A DNA stretch of 24,169 nt from JBFWIW01 sp050253535. GTDB lineage: Bacteria > Bacillota > Clostridia > Oscillospirales > Oscillospiraceae. A model generated the notes under the pieces. It was not told the origin of the DNA, ran no database searches, and saw only the letters and a program-made list of their open reading frames with translations. A program made the translations under genes and the position numbers. Each line of letters opens with the position of its first letter. Position 1 is the stretch's first letter. Below, piece by piece: positions 1-7,000 of this stretch. Location: contig JBFWIW010000047.1 of the NCBI GenBank assembly GCA_050253535.1, positions 1 to 24,169 on the forward strand, written 5' to 3'.

Positions 1-905
1 TAGCCTGAAAAGTCACCGTAAGCCGCCAAAGTCTGCGCATTCGTAAGCAGTTTGTTATACGCATCCTGCTCCTTACCGTACTGGAACTGCTGATTCCACT
101 GGCTGTTACTGGAGTCTATCTGACTTTGATTCTGATCCAAGTATGCCTGCGCCTGCGCGGTTGCGACCACCGACTCGTCCACTCTCACCATCTCCTGATA
201 GAGCGCGTTTGCCTCCTCGAGGTCGTTGTCGGCTATTGCCTGCGCAACGGCGGACTGATACGCGGTCTTGATCTGCGCCCGCTGCGTCTCCACGTCGGCG
301 AGCGCGTTCGCCTGCGCCTGCGAGATGCCGGACAGGTTCGACTGGAGCTGGTTGGATGAGGCAAGGGAGGCTTGTCCGCCCGCACCGGAGTTTAAACCCG
401 CAGCCGCCGCGTATTCATTGAACGCCTGATTTTGCTGCGCGTTCTGCGCGGCGGCCTCGTTTTTCGCGGTATAGTACTGCTGCGGAATCTTGGCGGCCGC
501 GGCGTCAAGGGTGAGAAGGTTTTGCTGATAGGAGGCGTCCAGCGCGTTCAGGGCGGACTTCTCCGCGTCGCTGAAGTAGCCGCTTATATAGTCCGAATGA
601 TCTGTGGCGGAACGGAGCGTGTTTGAGCCGTATCCGTCGGATGCCCATGAATCTTTATATGCCGCGGCAACGTCTCCGGCGTCTTTTAAGCCGTCTCCCC
701 ACACCGTCCATCCGACATCCGGGTCATAGCTGGTCTCATATCCGAAAATTTCGGTTAGCCCGGCGGCGTCATTGACGCTCCTTTGATGCTGTTTATTTTT
801 TTCTTCATCCGTGGTCGCTTCGCTATATTTATCCGAATTTTCGTTCATCTCGTCAATGTACTTCTGCGCCAGCGGGTCAATAGTACCTTTTACATTTGTA
901 GCCAT
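1..905 (-). CDS. Putative phage ejection/internal virion protein, 3' end cut by window
   Basis: An open frame starts at ATG 905 behind an AGGGGGG ribosome site and stays open to base 1, giving about 301 residues without a stop. The first 110 residues are mixed and acidic. From about residue 115 the protein is rich in Ala, Gln and Asn with long predicted helices (AAAQNAQQNQAFNEYAAAAG; repeated AQA/QSQ runs) and no signal peptide or membrane segment. I recognise no family motif. Long Gln/Ala-rich helical proteins at the end of a podoviral structural cluster are often DNA-ejection proteins of the P22 gp7/gp16/gp20 kind, so that is the inferred role. It lies 9 bases downstream of the LL-H-type holin and is probably co-transcribed with the lysis genes. 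A tail-fibre stalk is the main alternative. Confidence 0.6.
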   Translation of the reverse strand, partial: MATNVKGTIDPLAQKYIDEMNENSDKYSEATTDEEKNKQHQRSVNDAAGLTEIFGYETSYDPDVGWTVWGDGLKDAGDVAAAYKDSWASDGYGSNTLRSATDHSDYISGYFSDAEKSALNALDASYQQNLLTLDAAAAKIPQQYYTAKNEAAAQNAQQNQAFNEYAAAAGLNSGAGGQASLASSNQLQSNLSGISQAQANALADVETQRAQIKTAYQSAVAQAIADNDLEEANALYQEMVRVDESVVATAQAQAYLDQNQSQIDSSNSQWNQQFQYGKEQDAYNKLLTNAQTLAAYGDFSG

Positions 906-914
906 AATGCCCCC

Positions 915-1265
915 CTATTCTGCGGTTTCAGACTCGCCGGTGACAGACGCCACGGCCGTTTTTGCCGTATCCGCCGCGCTGTCCGAGAGCCAGCCGCTTT
1001 TTGTGTTCAGGTACTTCACAATGCTGTCAATCTGACCGCTGAGCCACGTGTCGACGGTAATGCCCATAGCCTCCAGCTGTGTGATAACTAAGGTTTTCTT
1101 CTCTTCGCCCATACCGGAGCCCTGTATGGCATTCTCGGCTTTCTGAATCAGCTCGGCCGCAATTGCGAGTATCTGCTGTTTCCGCGTCTTCAGCGTATAC
1201 GCGCCGATTGCGCAGACCCCCGCGAGTATAAGGGTAATGGCAATATCTTTAAATACTTCTAACAT
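915..1265 (-). CDS. LL-H family phage holin
   Basis: A 116-residue protein with one N-terminal membrane helix at about residues 5-25 (ITLILAGVCAIGAYTL), then a long soluble helical tail. The segment around residues 50-85 (GMGEEKKTLVITQLEAMGI, then a W and an IDSIVKYLN helix) is typical of the LL-H type phage holins (phage_holin_6_1), which are usually 100-150 residues. The holin would form the membrane lesion that releases or activates the endolysin. It lies just downstream of the endolysin and the second membrane protein, completing a lysis cassette. The start at ATG 1265 has AGGAGG a few bases upstream. Confidence 0.8.
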   Translation of the reverse strand: MLEVFKDIAITLILAGVCAIGAYTLKTRKQQILAIAAELIQKAENAIQGSGMGEEKKTLVITQLEAMGITVDTWLSGQIDSIVKYLNTKSGWLSDSAADTAKTAVASVTGESETAE

Positions 1266-1277
1266 GGGTTTTTCCTC

Positions 1278-1541
1278 CTAATCCGCATCGATATTTTTGT
1301 TGACGGTCATTTCGTACTTAATGCCGTCCTTCGTGTTTTCCGCTTTCGCCTTGTTATAATAGAACGCCTGCGACGCGCCGTATGCCGCCCACGCCCCCGA
1401 GAGCGTCACGGACAGCCACGGCAAAGAGCCGGTATATCCCTTGAAGACGCACAGGAACGCGAGCACTATAAAGGCAATTGTTAAAAGCCAAATCAGTACG
1501 CTCTCCTGCACAAGCAGCGCCTTCGAAAACTCCCTTTTCAT
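1278..1541 (-). CDS. Small two-helix membrane protein, probable holin/antiholin
   Basis: An 87-residue protein with two hydrophobic segments at about residues 12-33 (ESVLIWLLTIAFIVLAFLCV) and 38-60 separated by a short GYTGSLPW turn, then a charged tail. Two-helix proteins of this size next to an endolysin are usually holins or holin antagonists. The start codon overlaps the endolysin stop by four bases (ATGA at 1538-1541), so translation is probably coupled. With the LL-H-type protein just downstream, the cassette has two membrane proteins, and which one is the holin and which an antiholin cannot be decided from sequence. No specific family was recognised. Confidence 0.6.
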   Translation of the reverse strand: MKREFSKALLVQESVLIWLLTIAFIVLAFLCVFKGYTGSLPWLSVTLSGAWAAYGASQAFYYNKAKAENTKDGIKYEMTVNKNIDAD

Positions 1542-2194
1542 TTCTGCGACATCCGGTACAAAAACTGCGCCATCTGCTCGCGGGTGCAGAACGCCTTATA
1601 CTGTTTGTTTCCGTTCTCGTCGCCGAATATGATGCCGTTCCCCTCCGCCCAGTTTCTGGCCTCCTGCGACCAGTCGGACGGGTCTTTTTTTGCAAGCTCG
1701 CTCAGGTAATTGTTCATCATTGTGTCAAACTGTTCCTGCGTCACTTCTTCCACCTCCATTACGGTTTCAATCGCTTCCTCATACAGCGGCATTTCCGGCG
1801 GATACTTGCCCGCCCGGATCATGGCCGACGTGTATTTCCCGCCGTCCGACCACTGAAAATGCGGCTTGTCGACTATGCTCTTCCAGAGGCCGCCCCACTC
1901 AAATCCCATTTTCCGGCCAAGTGCCCCGCAGTACGTCCAGAAAGCGCTGTCGCTGTATTCCTCGCCCTTCACATTTTTGCATATATCGAACGCAAGCCCC
2001 GCCTTTACCGAATGAAACGACGGATACGGCGTGTTCGCCGTGCCGTTGTCATAGCAGTATTTCTGGTATTCCTCATCCCTGACCGTGCCCGTGACCAAAA
2101 CGGGCCAGCCGTCGGCTTTGGCAAGCGCTATAAACTTCCTGCAGTTTGCCGCGACGTCCGAGCGGAGCAAATCTATATCCCTGCTGCTTAGCAT
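1538..2194 (-). CDS. M15-family peptidase endolysin with C-terminal SLH-like domain
   Basis: A 218-residue endolysin predicted to cut the peptide part of peptidoglycan as a VanY/M15-type zinc D,D-carboxypeptidase or L-alanyl-D-glutamate endopeptidase. The zinc signature is visible: SFHSVKAGLAFDI (His61, Asp70) and DKPHFQW (His112). Residues 1-130 form the catalytic domain. After an acidic linker, about 170-217 (WSQEARNWAEGNGIIFGD, then TREQMAQFLYRM) resembles one S-layer homology repeat, a likely cell-wall anchor. There is no signal peptide, so export would depend on a holin. ATG 2194 is preceded by AAAGGGGACAGG. It sits directly between small helical proteins and the holin genes, as expected for a lysis cassette. 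Confidence 0.85.
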   Translation of the reverse strand: MLSSRDIDLLRSDVAANCRKFIALAKADGWPVLVTGTVRDEEYQKYCYDNGTANTPYPSFHSVKAGLAFDICKNVKGEEYSDSAFWTYCGALGRKMGFEWGGLWKSIVDKPHFQWSDGGKYTSAMIRAGKYPPEMPLYEEAIETVMEVEEVTQEQFDTMMNNYLSELAKKDPSDWSQEARNWAEGNGIIFGDENGNKQYKAFCTREQMAQFLYRMSQK

Positions 2195-2207
2195 TTTCCT
2201 GTCCCCT

Positions 2208-2528
2208 TTACACCTTTGCGATCTGGCGTGAGGCTATATCAAGGACAAATACCCTGTATTCCTCCTGCGCCGCCTGCGCCTTCTCCTTCGCCGCCTTCAT
2301 TTCGCCGTTCAGCTTGTGCTGCTCAACGGCGATTGCCGTCGCAAGACTGAGCTCAAGGCTCGCGTCCATCATCTGCATGGCAAGGCGGCTCTCTCTCGCC
2401 CTGTCCAGCTCCAGCCGTTCCGCGCGCTCACGTCGGCGCTTTTCACTTTTGCGCTCCTTTAACGACCAGGCTTCAATAATTGCCACCATAACGACGGCGG
2501 CGGAAGAAACAAGAGCGTTGAAGTCCAT
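2208..2528 (-). CDS. Small phage protein: N-terminal membrane helix plus coiled coil
   Basis: A 106-residue protein that starts with a hydrophobic helix (MDFNALVSSAAVVMVAIIEA), followed by a strongly basic then mixed-charge helical tail (KERKSEKRRRERAERLELDR and on), probably a coiled coil. Its N-terminus closely matches that of the gene upstream (MDLNTLISSGVVVLVAVIEA), so the two look like tandem paralogues. I chose ATG 2528 over GTG 2531 because GGAGG lies seven bases upstream and the stop of the preceding gene overlaps it as TGATG. Proteins with this layout often occur just before phage lysis genes and can be accessory holin-like or XhlA-like proteins; the function here is unknown. Confidence 0.6.
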   Translation of the reverse strand: MDFNALVSSAAVVMVAIIEAWSLKERKSEKRRRERAERLELDRARESRLAMQMMDASLELSLATAIAVEQHKLNGEMKAAKEKAQAAQEEYRVFVLDIASRQIAKV

Positions 2529-2764
2529 CACACAGCCTCCATTATCCTTATGTTTTCCATTATACGCGCGCTCTCGGGTTCAAGTTCCAGCGCGCGTTTC
2601 GCACAGTTTAAGGCGTACCGCCTCTCCCCCTCGCCTCCGCCTCCGTAAGAGCGCTGTCTATCCCGTGCAGCGACCGCATGGCGGAGAGGTTCACGGAGCG
2701 AGAACGCCTCGATAACAGCCACGAGAACGACCACGCCCGAAGAAATCAGAGTATTTAAGTCCAT
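2528..2764 (-). CDS. Small membrane protein, paralogue of the next gene, possibly degraded
   Basis: A 78-residue ORF beginning MDLNTLISSGVVVLVAVIEA, nearly the same N-terminal membrane helix as its downstream neighbour. The middle (about residues 25-50: RHAVAARDRQRSYGGGGEGE) has an odd composition and does not resemble the neighbour's coiled coil, and the C-terminus (ALNCAKRALELEPESARI) reads like a helix again. Another reading frame in the middle also gives a protein-like stretch (MRSLHGIDSALTEAEARG), so two compensating frameshifts are possible. The start at 2764 has GGGGGC upstream; the longer start at 2785 lacks a good ribosome site. Function unknown. Confidence 0.45.
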   Translation of the reverse strand: MDLNTLISSGVVVLVAVIEAFSLREPLRHAVAARDRQRSYGGGGEGERRYALNCAKRALELEPESARIMENIRIMEAV

Positions 2765-2789
2765 TATAAAGCCCCCGATATCCACTTAA

Positions 2790-3086
2790 TTATTCGCCGT
2801 ATATTTCAATGTGCGCCTGCGCTTTACACGTCTCAACAAACGTGTTGTATGTATTGAACGCCGTCGCCGCGTCGGGATTCGTACTCCCGTAGGCGAGGTA
2901 TTCTCGGAGAACCTTATACTCATCGTCGGCTGAATATTGTGCGCGTATAAGCTCGACGACGCGGGCGTCGTATTTTTCTTCGGGAGTTTCAAGGTAAAAA
3001 TCATTTATATTTTTATACTGTCGAACTCCGTCTATTTCCACCTCAACATAGTCTTTTCTCGGTGGAAGGGTTGGGTTAATTATCAT
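2790..3086 (-). CDS. Small phage protein of unknown function
   Basis: A 98-residue soluble, acidic protein (begins MIINPTLPPRKDYVEVEIDG; ends FVETCKAQAHIEIYGE). There is no membrane segment, and the second half is helical. Its ATG sits right after the tail-fibre stop (the run reads TAATAAATG), with AAGGCGGTG in front, so it is translationally coupled to the fibre. Small proteins directly after a tail fibre are often fibre-assembly chaperones or XkdX-like proteins, but I see no diagnostic motif, so this role is only a guess from position. Confidence 0.55.
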   Translation of the reverse strand: MIINPTLPPRKDYVEVEIDGVRQYKNINDFYLETPEEKYDARVVELIRAQYSADDEYKVLREYLAYGSTNPDAATAFNTYNTFVETCKAQAHIEIYGE

Positions 3087-3089
3087 TTA

Positions 3090-5474
3090 TTACACCGCCT
3101 TAATATATACATATCCCGCATTTGAAGTTTCAACTGGCAGGGTACACGGTACGACGTAAATACTTCCCGCTTCGCCTAATGCAATCAAATATCCACAAAC
3201 AACATCGGCAAAATATAAATAATTACTGGTAGCGGTAAATTTTAATGACCATGCACCATCGGGCTTGTCACTGGAAAGGATGTACATTTTTCCATTACCG
3301 GATGCATTGTCCATATGGGCGCAAAACCAGTACCCGTGTGTTTTCCGTACACATTGTACAAGCGAATCGGATTCTGCTCTATCATATGCCCATCCACTAC
3401 CCAAAACGGTATTATAATAAACCCGATCATTATTTATAAAACAAAAATAGCCGTCTTGAATAGTGAACGGGTTAGCTTCATTTGCCACGACGGGAAGGGT
3501 ATATGTTGACCATGTATCGGCGGTAACATCGTCTGTATAATATAGGGTGGTTCCGCCATCTGTATATAATACACCGTCATATATAGTGATCGTTTTATGT
3601 ACTGTACTTCCCTGTGTGTTTAATGTCCATGTTCCCGTATAATCATCCGTATAATAAACAATTCCAGACGACCCGACAATGACATATTTTCCATTAAATT
3701 TATTGATATCATATAATGTAGAAGTTCCTTGATTGTTTACAGTCCATGTTCCGGTTGGGTCAGTGGTATACAACAAAGTACCATTTAATCCGAGGGCAAA
3801 CCATACGCCATCAATATATTTAACTCTATACAGCGTATTACTGCCTTGATTGTTTGCCGTCCATGTTCCGGTTGGGTCAGTGGCATAATATAATGCTCCA
3901 TTTGTACCAACTGCTACCCAATAGGTGCCATCGCTGTCAACAGACATAAATGTTTCTGTTCCACAAGTGTGTAACGTCCATGTATTCTTTGGGTATACCG
4001 GCAAAATTTTTGCTAAATCAGGATAAGAACCCGGTGTTATAATATCGCCATTACATAGTAACCAATCCGAGCCCAAGTCGCTTCTGATTGTTGTTTTTAC
4101 ATCACCTATTTTGTAACTGCCAATTCCGGCTTCTTCCTGCGTTTGCGCTCTAAGAATGCCGTTATCTCCGGTAGTTACAATAAGGCCCGCCGTAGCGCCG
4201 ATCTTGCCGTCGCTTGTTACGGAGCCGTGCGTATGGCTTGAATCCGCTTTGCCGTTCCATGTGCTTTTCTCCGTGTCTGTAACAAGCCTGTGTGTCGAAT
4301 CGTCTGTAAGCGCAGACAGCGCAGACGGGATCGACGGCTTATTTGACAAGTCGGTATAACTTCCGCTTGTCGCAACCGTTGCAAGACTAGGCTTGTTCAA
4401 AATCTGCGCGTCACCACTTGAAGCATTCCAGTCGGCGTTGACATTAACCTCCGCGCCGGATGCTATGCCCGAAAGTTTGGTTTTTTCTGTCGCCGTATAC
4501 GCCTTATTCGTCGTGCCGTCAACAATGATATCCGCGCTGTGTGTTGACGGGTGCGTGTAGTTGTTCGCATTGTCGGCAATCCCTGAAAGCTTTGCGCGCT
4601 CTGTCGCGGTGAAAATTTTGTTTGTAGTCCCCTCGACCATGTTTGCCATGCCGAAAGCGTCTGCCGCTTTCGCGTTGGGATCGTATACAGAGGCCAGCAT
4701 ATCTCCGGCGCCTTCACCGTCCGTGCCGTTGTAGACGGAGAATGTCGTGGTGGAAGTGTCCGTAAAGGCGATTGTATAGGTGTCCGTAGTCCCCGCCGCG
4801 TGGTTACCGCTTGTCAGAACGACGGAGGAAATGCCGTTGCCCGTAGCTCCGGTGTCTCCGGTAGGTCCTTGCGGTCCGGTATCTCCTGTATCGCCTTTGT
4901 CTCCCTGAGGACCGGTTGGCCCGGTTAAGCCCGTTTCGCCCTGCGGCCCTTGCGGACCCGTAGCCCCCGTCTCGCCCTGTATGCCTTGAATCCCCTGAAT
5001 ACCCTGAGGCCCCTGATCTCCGGTGTCACCCTTCGCGCCTGTCTCGCCTTGAATCCCCTGCGGTCCCTGTGGGCCGACGGAACCGGCTTCTCCCTGGGGA
5101 CCCTGCGGTCCGACGGGACCGGTTTCACCCTGTATGCCCTGCGGTCCTGTATCACCCGTGTCACCTTTTAGCCCCTGCGGGCCTTGAGGGCCTGTTGCGC
5201 CCGTATCGCCCGTCGGACCTTGTGGCCCAACAGGACCGGTTTCACCTTGAATGCCCTGCGAACCTGTGGGGCCGGTTATCTCCGTGAGTTCCACGATATC
5301 CGTCCAGTCCGTATCACCGACATAGCGCCACTGGATATCTGTGTCGCCTTTCTGCAGCTCGACTTCTCGCCCCGCAATCAGGTGCGCGGGTGTCGTGTCG
5401 CCGGTAAGCTCGGAAACGCTGTCAAGGCCTGTCGACAGCGTGGAAACTTCGCCGACGTCAGCTGTTAGGCTCAT
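3090..5474 (-). CDS. Collagen-like tail fibre with collar-like and propeller-like C-terminal domains
   Basis: A 794-residue fibre. Residues 1-66 form the N-terminal attachment part. Residues 68-213 are about 49 Gly-X-Y triplets (GPQGPQG, GDTGDTG, GIQGIQG), a collagen-like triple-helix stalk. After a short beta region come phage-fibre repeats (TATERAKLSGIADNA, then TATEKTKLSGIASGAEV and an ILNKPS motif). Around 480-515 lies a tail-collar-like stretch (LGSDWLLCNGDIITPGSYPD). The last 280 residues hold about six repeats of the type TDPTGTWT...NNQG...YYTTD, which look like a beta-propeller. It is probably a host-receptor binding fibre. The start follows the preceding stop as TAAATG with GGAGGTG upstream. 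The C-terminal 1 kb is much more AT-rich than the stalk, which suggests domain exchange. Confidence 0.85.
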   Translation of the reverse strand: MSLTADVGEVSTLSTGLDSVSELTGDTTPAHLIAGREVELQKGDTDIQWRYVGDTDWTDIVELTEITGPTGSQGIQGETGPVGPQGPTGDTGATGPQGPQGLKGDTGDTGPQGIQGETGPVGPQGPQGEAGSVGPQGPQGIQGETGAKGDTGDQGPQGIQGIQGIQGETGATGPQGPQGETGLTGPTGPQGDKGDTGDTGPQGPTGDTGATGNGISSVVLTSGNHAAGTTDTYTIAFTDTSTTTFSVYNGTDGEGAGDMLASVYDPNAKAADAFGMANMVEGTTNKIFTATERAKLSGIADNANNYTHPSTHSADIIVDGTTNKAYTATEKTKLSGIASGAEVNVNADWNASSGDAQILNKPSLATVATSGSYTDLSNKPSIPSALSALTDDSTHRLVTDTEKSTWNGKADSSHTHGSVTSDGKIGATAGLIVTTGDNGILRAQTQEEAGIGSYKIGDVKTTIRSDLGSDWLLCNGDIITPGSYPDLAKILPVYPKNTWTLHTCGTETFMSVDSDGTYWVAVGTNGALYYATDPTGTWTANNQGSNTLYRVKYIDGVWFALGLNGTLLYTTDPTGTWTVNNQGTSTLYDINKFNGKYVIVGSSGIVYYTDDYTGTWTLNTQGSTVHKTITIYDGVLYTDGGTTLYYTDDVTADTWSTYTLPVVANEANPFTIQDGYFCFINNDRVYYNTVLGSGWAYDRAESDSLVQCVRKTHGYWFCAHMDNASGNGKMYILSSDKPDGAWSLKFTATSNYLYFADVVCGYLIALGEAGSIYVVPCTLPVETSNAGYVYIKAV

Positions 5475-5795
5475 TTAAAGCACCTCCTCCGATACGGCGT
5501 CTACAATCGTTGCAAACATCGGACGCTTTATTCCCTGCACGCTCCCGTTTACGAACTTCACGCGGATATCGAGCTTGATATTTCCGGTAGAGAGTGCTAA
5601 CGTTTCCTCCTGCGTGATCGGCAGATAAAACTTGCCGTCCGCCGCGTTGTATGTCACGGTATCCGGGTAAAGTTTGCGCGTACTTCCGAACATAAATTCC
5701 ACAATGGACACGTCGGAGATATCGAGCGCCGTCCCGTCAAGTGTCACCGTAACCGGCAGACTGTAAGCGTCGCCCTGTTTTATTGTGGCTGCCAT
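5475..5795 (-). CDS. Small baseplate/tail adaptor protein (BppU-like)
   Basis: A 106-residue beta-rich protein: MAATIKQGDAYSLPVTVTLD, then DISDVSIVEFMFGSTRKLYP and TGNIKLDIRVKFVNGSVQG. The pattern (an Ig-like fold starting with I-K-Q-G-D and ending in a basic strand) resembles the N-terminal domain of BppU-type upper-baseplate proteins of phages of Gram-positive hosts. It stands between the glycine-rich tail protein and the collagen-like fibre, with 12 bases upstream and none downstream, so it likely connects the fibre to the tail hub. The family assignment is from pattern memory only. Confidence 0.6.
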   Translation of the reverse strand: MAATIKQGDAYSLPVTVTLDGTALDISDVSIVEFMFGSTRKLYPDTVTYNAADGKFYLPITQEETLALSTGNIKLDIRVKFVNGSVQGIKRPMFATIVDAVSEEVL

Positions 5796-5807
5796 GAATG
5801 CACCCCC

Positions 5808-6992
5808 TTAAATTCCTCTGGCGTAGATGAATACCGCGCCGTCACTGCCCGCGCCGGAAGTCGCGGTTCTCGTTTGATAATCCGCCCAAGTCGCAACGGC
5901 AACGCCGCCGCCGCCGTTTCCGTTACCCGTCGCGCTGTCTGCGGTGGCATCTTCGGAATCCGACGTATTGCTTGAGTGCGAAACGCCGCTTCCGCCGGAA
6001 TTGCCGTCGTCCAAAGCGGGCGCGGTTTCAACTATCTCGTAAGTACTGTCGCTGTATGCATAGGCGTAGGCCGCGCCGCCCGCGCCAAGATATCGCTTCA
6101 TATCAAACGGGTTTAAAGCTTCAAAAGAAAATGTATCGCCTCCCGGATATAGCGCGGACAAATCATGCGTATTCTGGCCCATTGCAGGAGCGGATGACAT
6201 GATGGACGAAATAGGCGCATTTGAACCCTGTCCGCCGGAAGCTCCGGGAATCGAAGATGTGTTGTCATATCTCAGCGCCCATGCCTGCCCGCCTTCTCCG
6301 CCGAGAGCTGCAATACCGTCGAACGATGTTGAACCTCCGTCGTTTCCTGAGCCGGAAGCGGCATAGGCACTTGTGGTAATGACCTTTGCTGTACCGCCAG
6401 CTCCTACAACAACGGCAATCGTATCGCCGGGCGTAACTGTCTTGTAAAATACTCTTGTTCTTCCTGAGGCACCGCCCGCGGCACATGCGCGAAGTTCTCC
6501 CTGACTGTCATTTGTAACCCTGCCGGCACCGCCGGAGCCGCCTCCGCCGATCTCGTACACGCCTATTTCATAAGCCAAGCCATCTCCGTATGCGTCCGGA
6601 ACAGTAAACGTATAGGTGCCGGCGGTTGTGTACGACTGTAAAAGCCCCCATCCGCTGGCCCTGGCAATCTTTGGCGGAACGTCTGTATCAAGTGTTGCAA
6701 AAGTCAACGTTCCGGGCGGTATTTGACCGAGAGTAACGTCCTGTCCCGCGGTATAAACCTCCGCGATAGCCGCCTGAACGTCCTCAGAAGATACACCCTC
6801 TATCGGTGAAAATGCTATATTTCCCGCCGTATGTTGCGGTAAATGCGTATCGTTTAAATACGTCTGTATTGTTTTTGCCGCCTCGTCGAACTTCGCTTTG
6901 AGCTGTGCGGCGGTCAGCCCTCCCGCATCGTTCGGCTCGTCTGGGAGTGCCGCTATAATGCCAAGATCACTATCCAGCGTTGTAAGTGCCAT
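5808..6992 (-). CDS. Glycine-rich tail protein / putative receptor-binding tip
   Basis: A 394-residue protein. The first 70 residues (TLDSDLGIIAALPDEPNDAG, then LTAAQLKAKFDEAAKTIQTY) match the N-terminal tail-attachment region common in phage structural proteins of Firmicutes. The rest is Gly/Ser/Ala-rich with clusters such as YEIGGGGSGGAG, AAGGASGRTRVF and GNGNGGGGVAVAT, typical of polyglycine-type receptor-binding or decorating domains, and ends GSDGAVFIYARGI. No collagen triplets are present. It follows the gp10-like hub gene (ribosome site GGAGG) and precedes the baseplate-like protein. The likely role is part of the host-contact apparatus; a purely structural role is the alternative. Confidence 0.7.
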   Translation of the reverse strand: MALTTLDSDLGIIAALPDEPNDAGGLTAAQLKAKFDEAAKTIQTYLNDTHLPQHTAGNIAFSPIEGVSSEDVQAAIAEVYTAGQDVTLGQIPPGTLTFATLDTDVPPKIARASGWGLLQSYTTAGTYTFTVPDAYGDGLAYEIGVYEIGGGGSGGAGRVTNDSQGELRACAAGGASGRTRVFYKTVTPGDTIAVVVGAGGTAKVITTSAYAASGSGNDGGSTSFDGIAALGGEGGQAWALRYDNTSSIPGASGGQGSNAPISSIMSSAPAMGQNTHDLSALYPGGDTFSFEALNPFDMKRYLGAGGAAYAYAYSDSTYEIVETAPALDDGNSGGSGVSHSSNTSDSEDATADSATGNGNGGGGVAVATWADYQTRTATSGAGSDGAVFIYARGI

Positions 6993-7000
6993 AATTCCTC

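Noticed and set aside
1478..2191. Plus-strand ORF of 237 residues opposite the endolysin
   Set aside because: The minus frame has the complete M15 zinc motif; the plus frame is arginine-rich noise.
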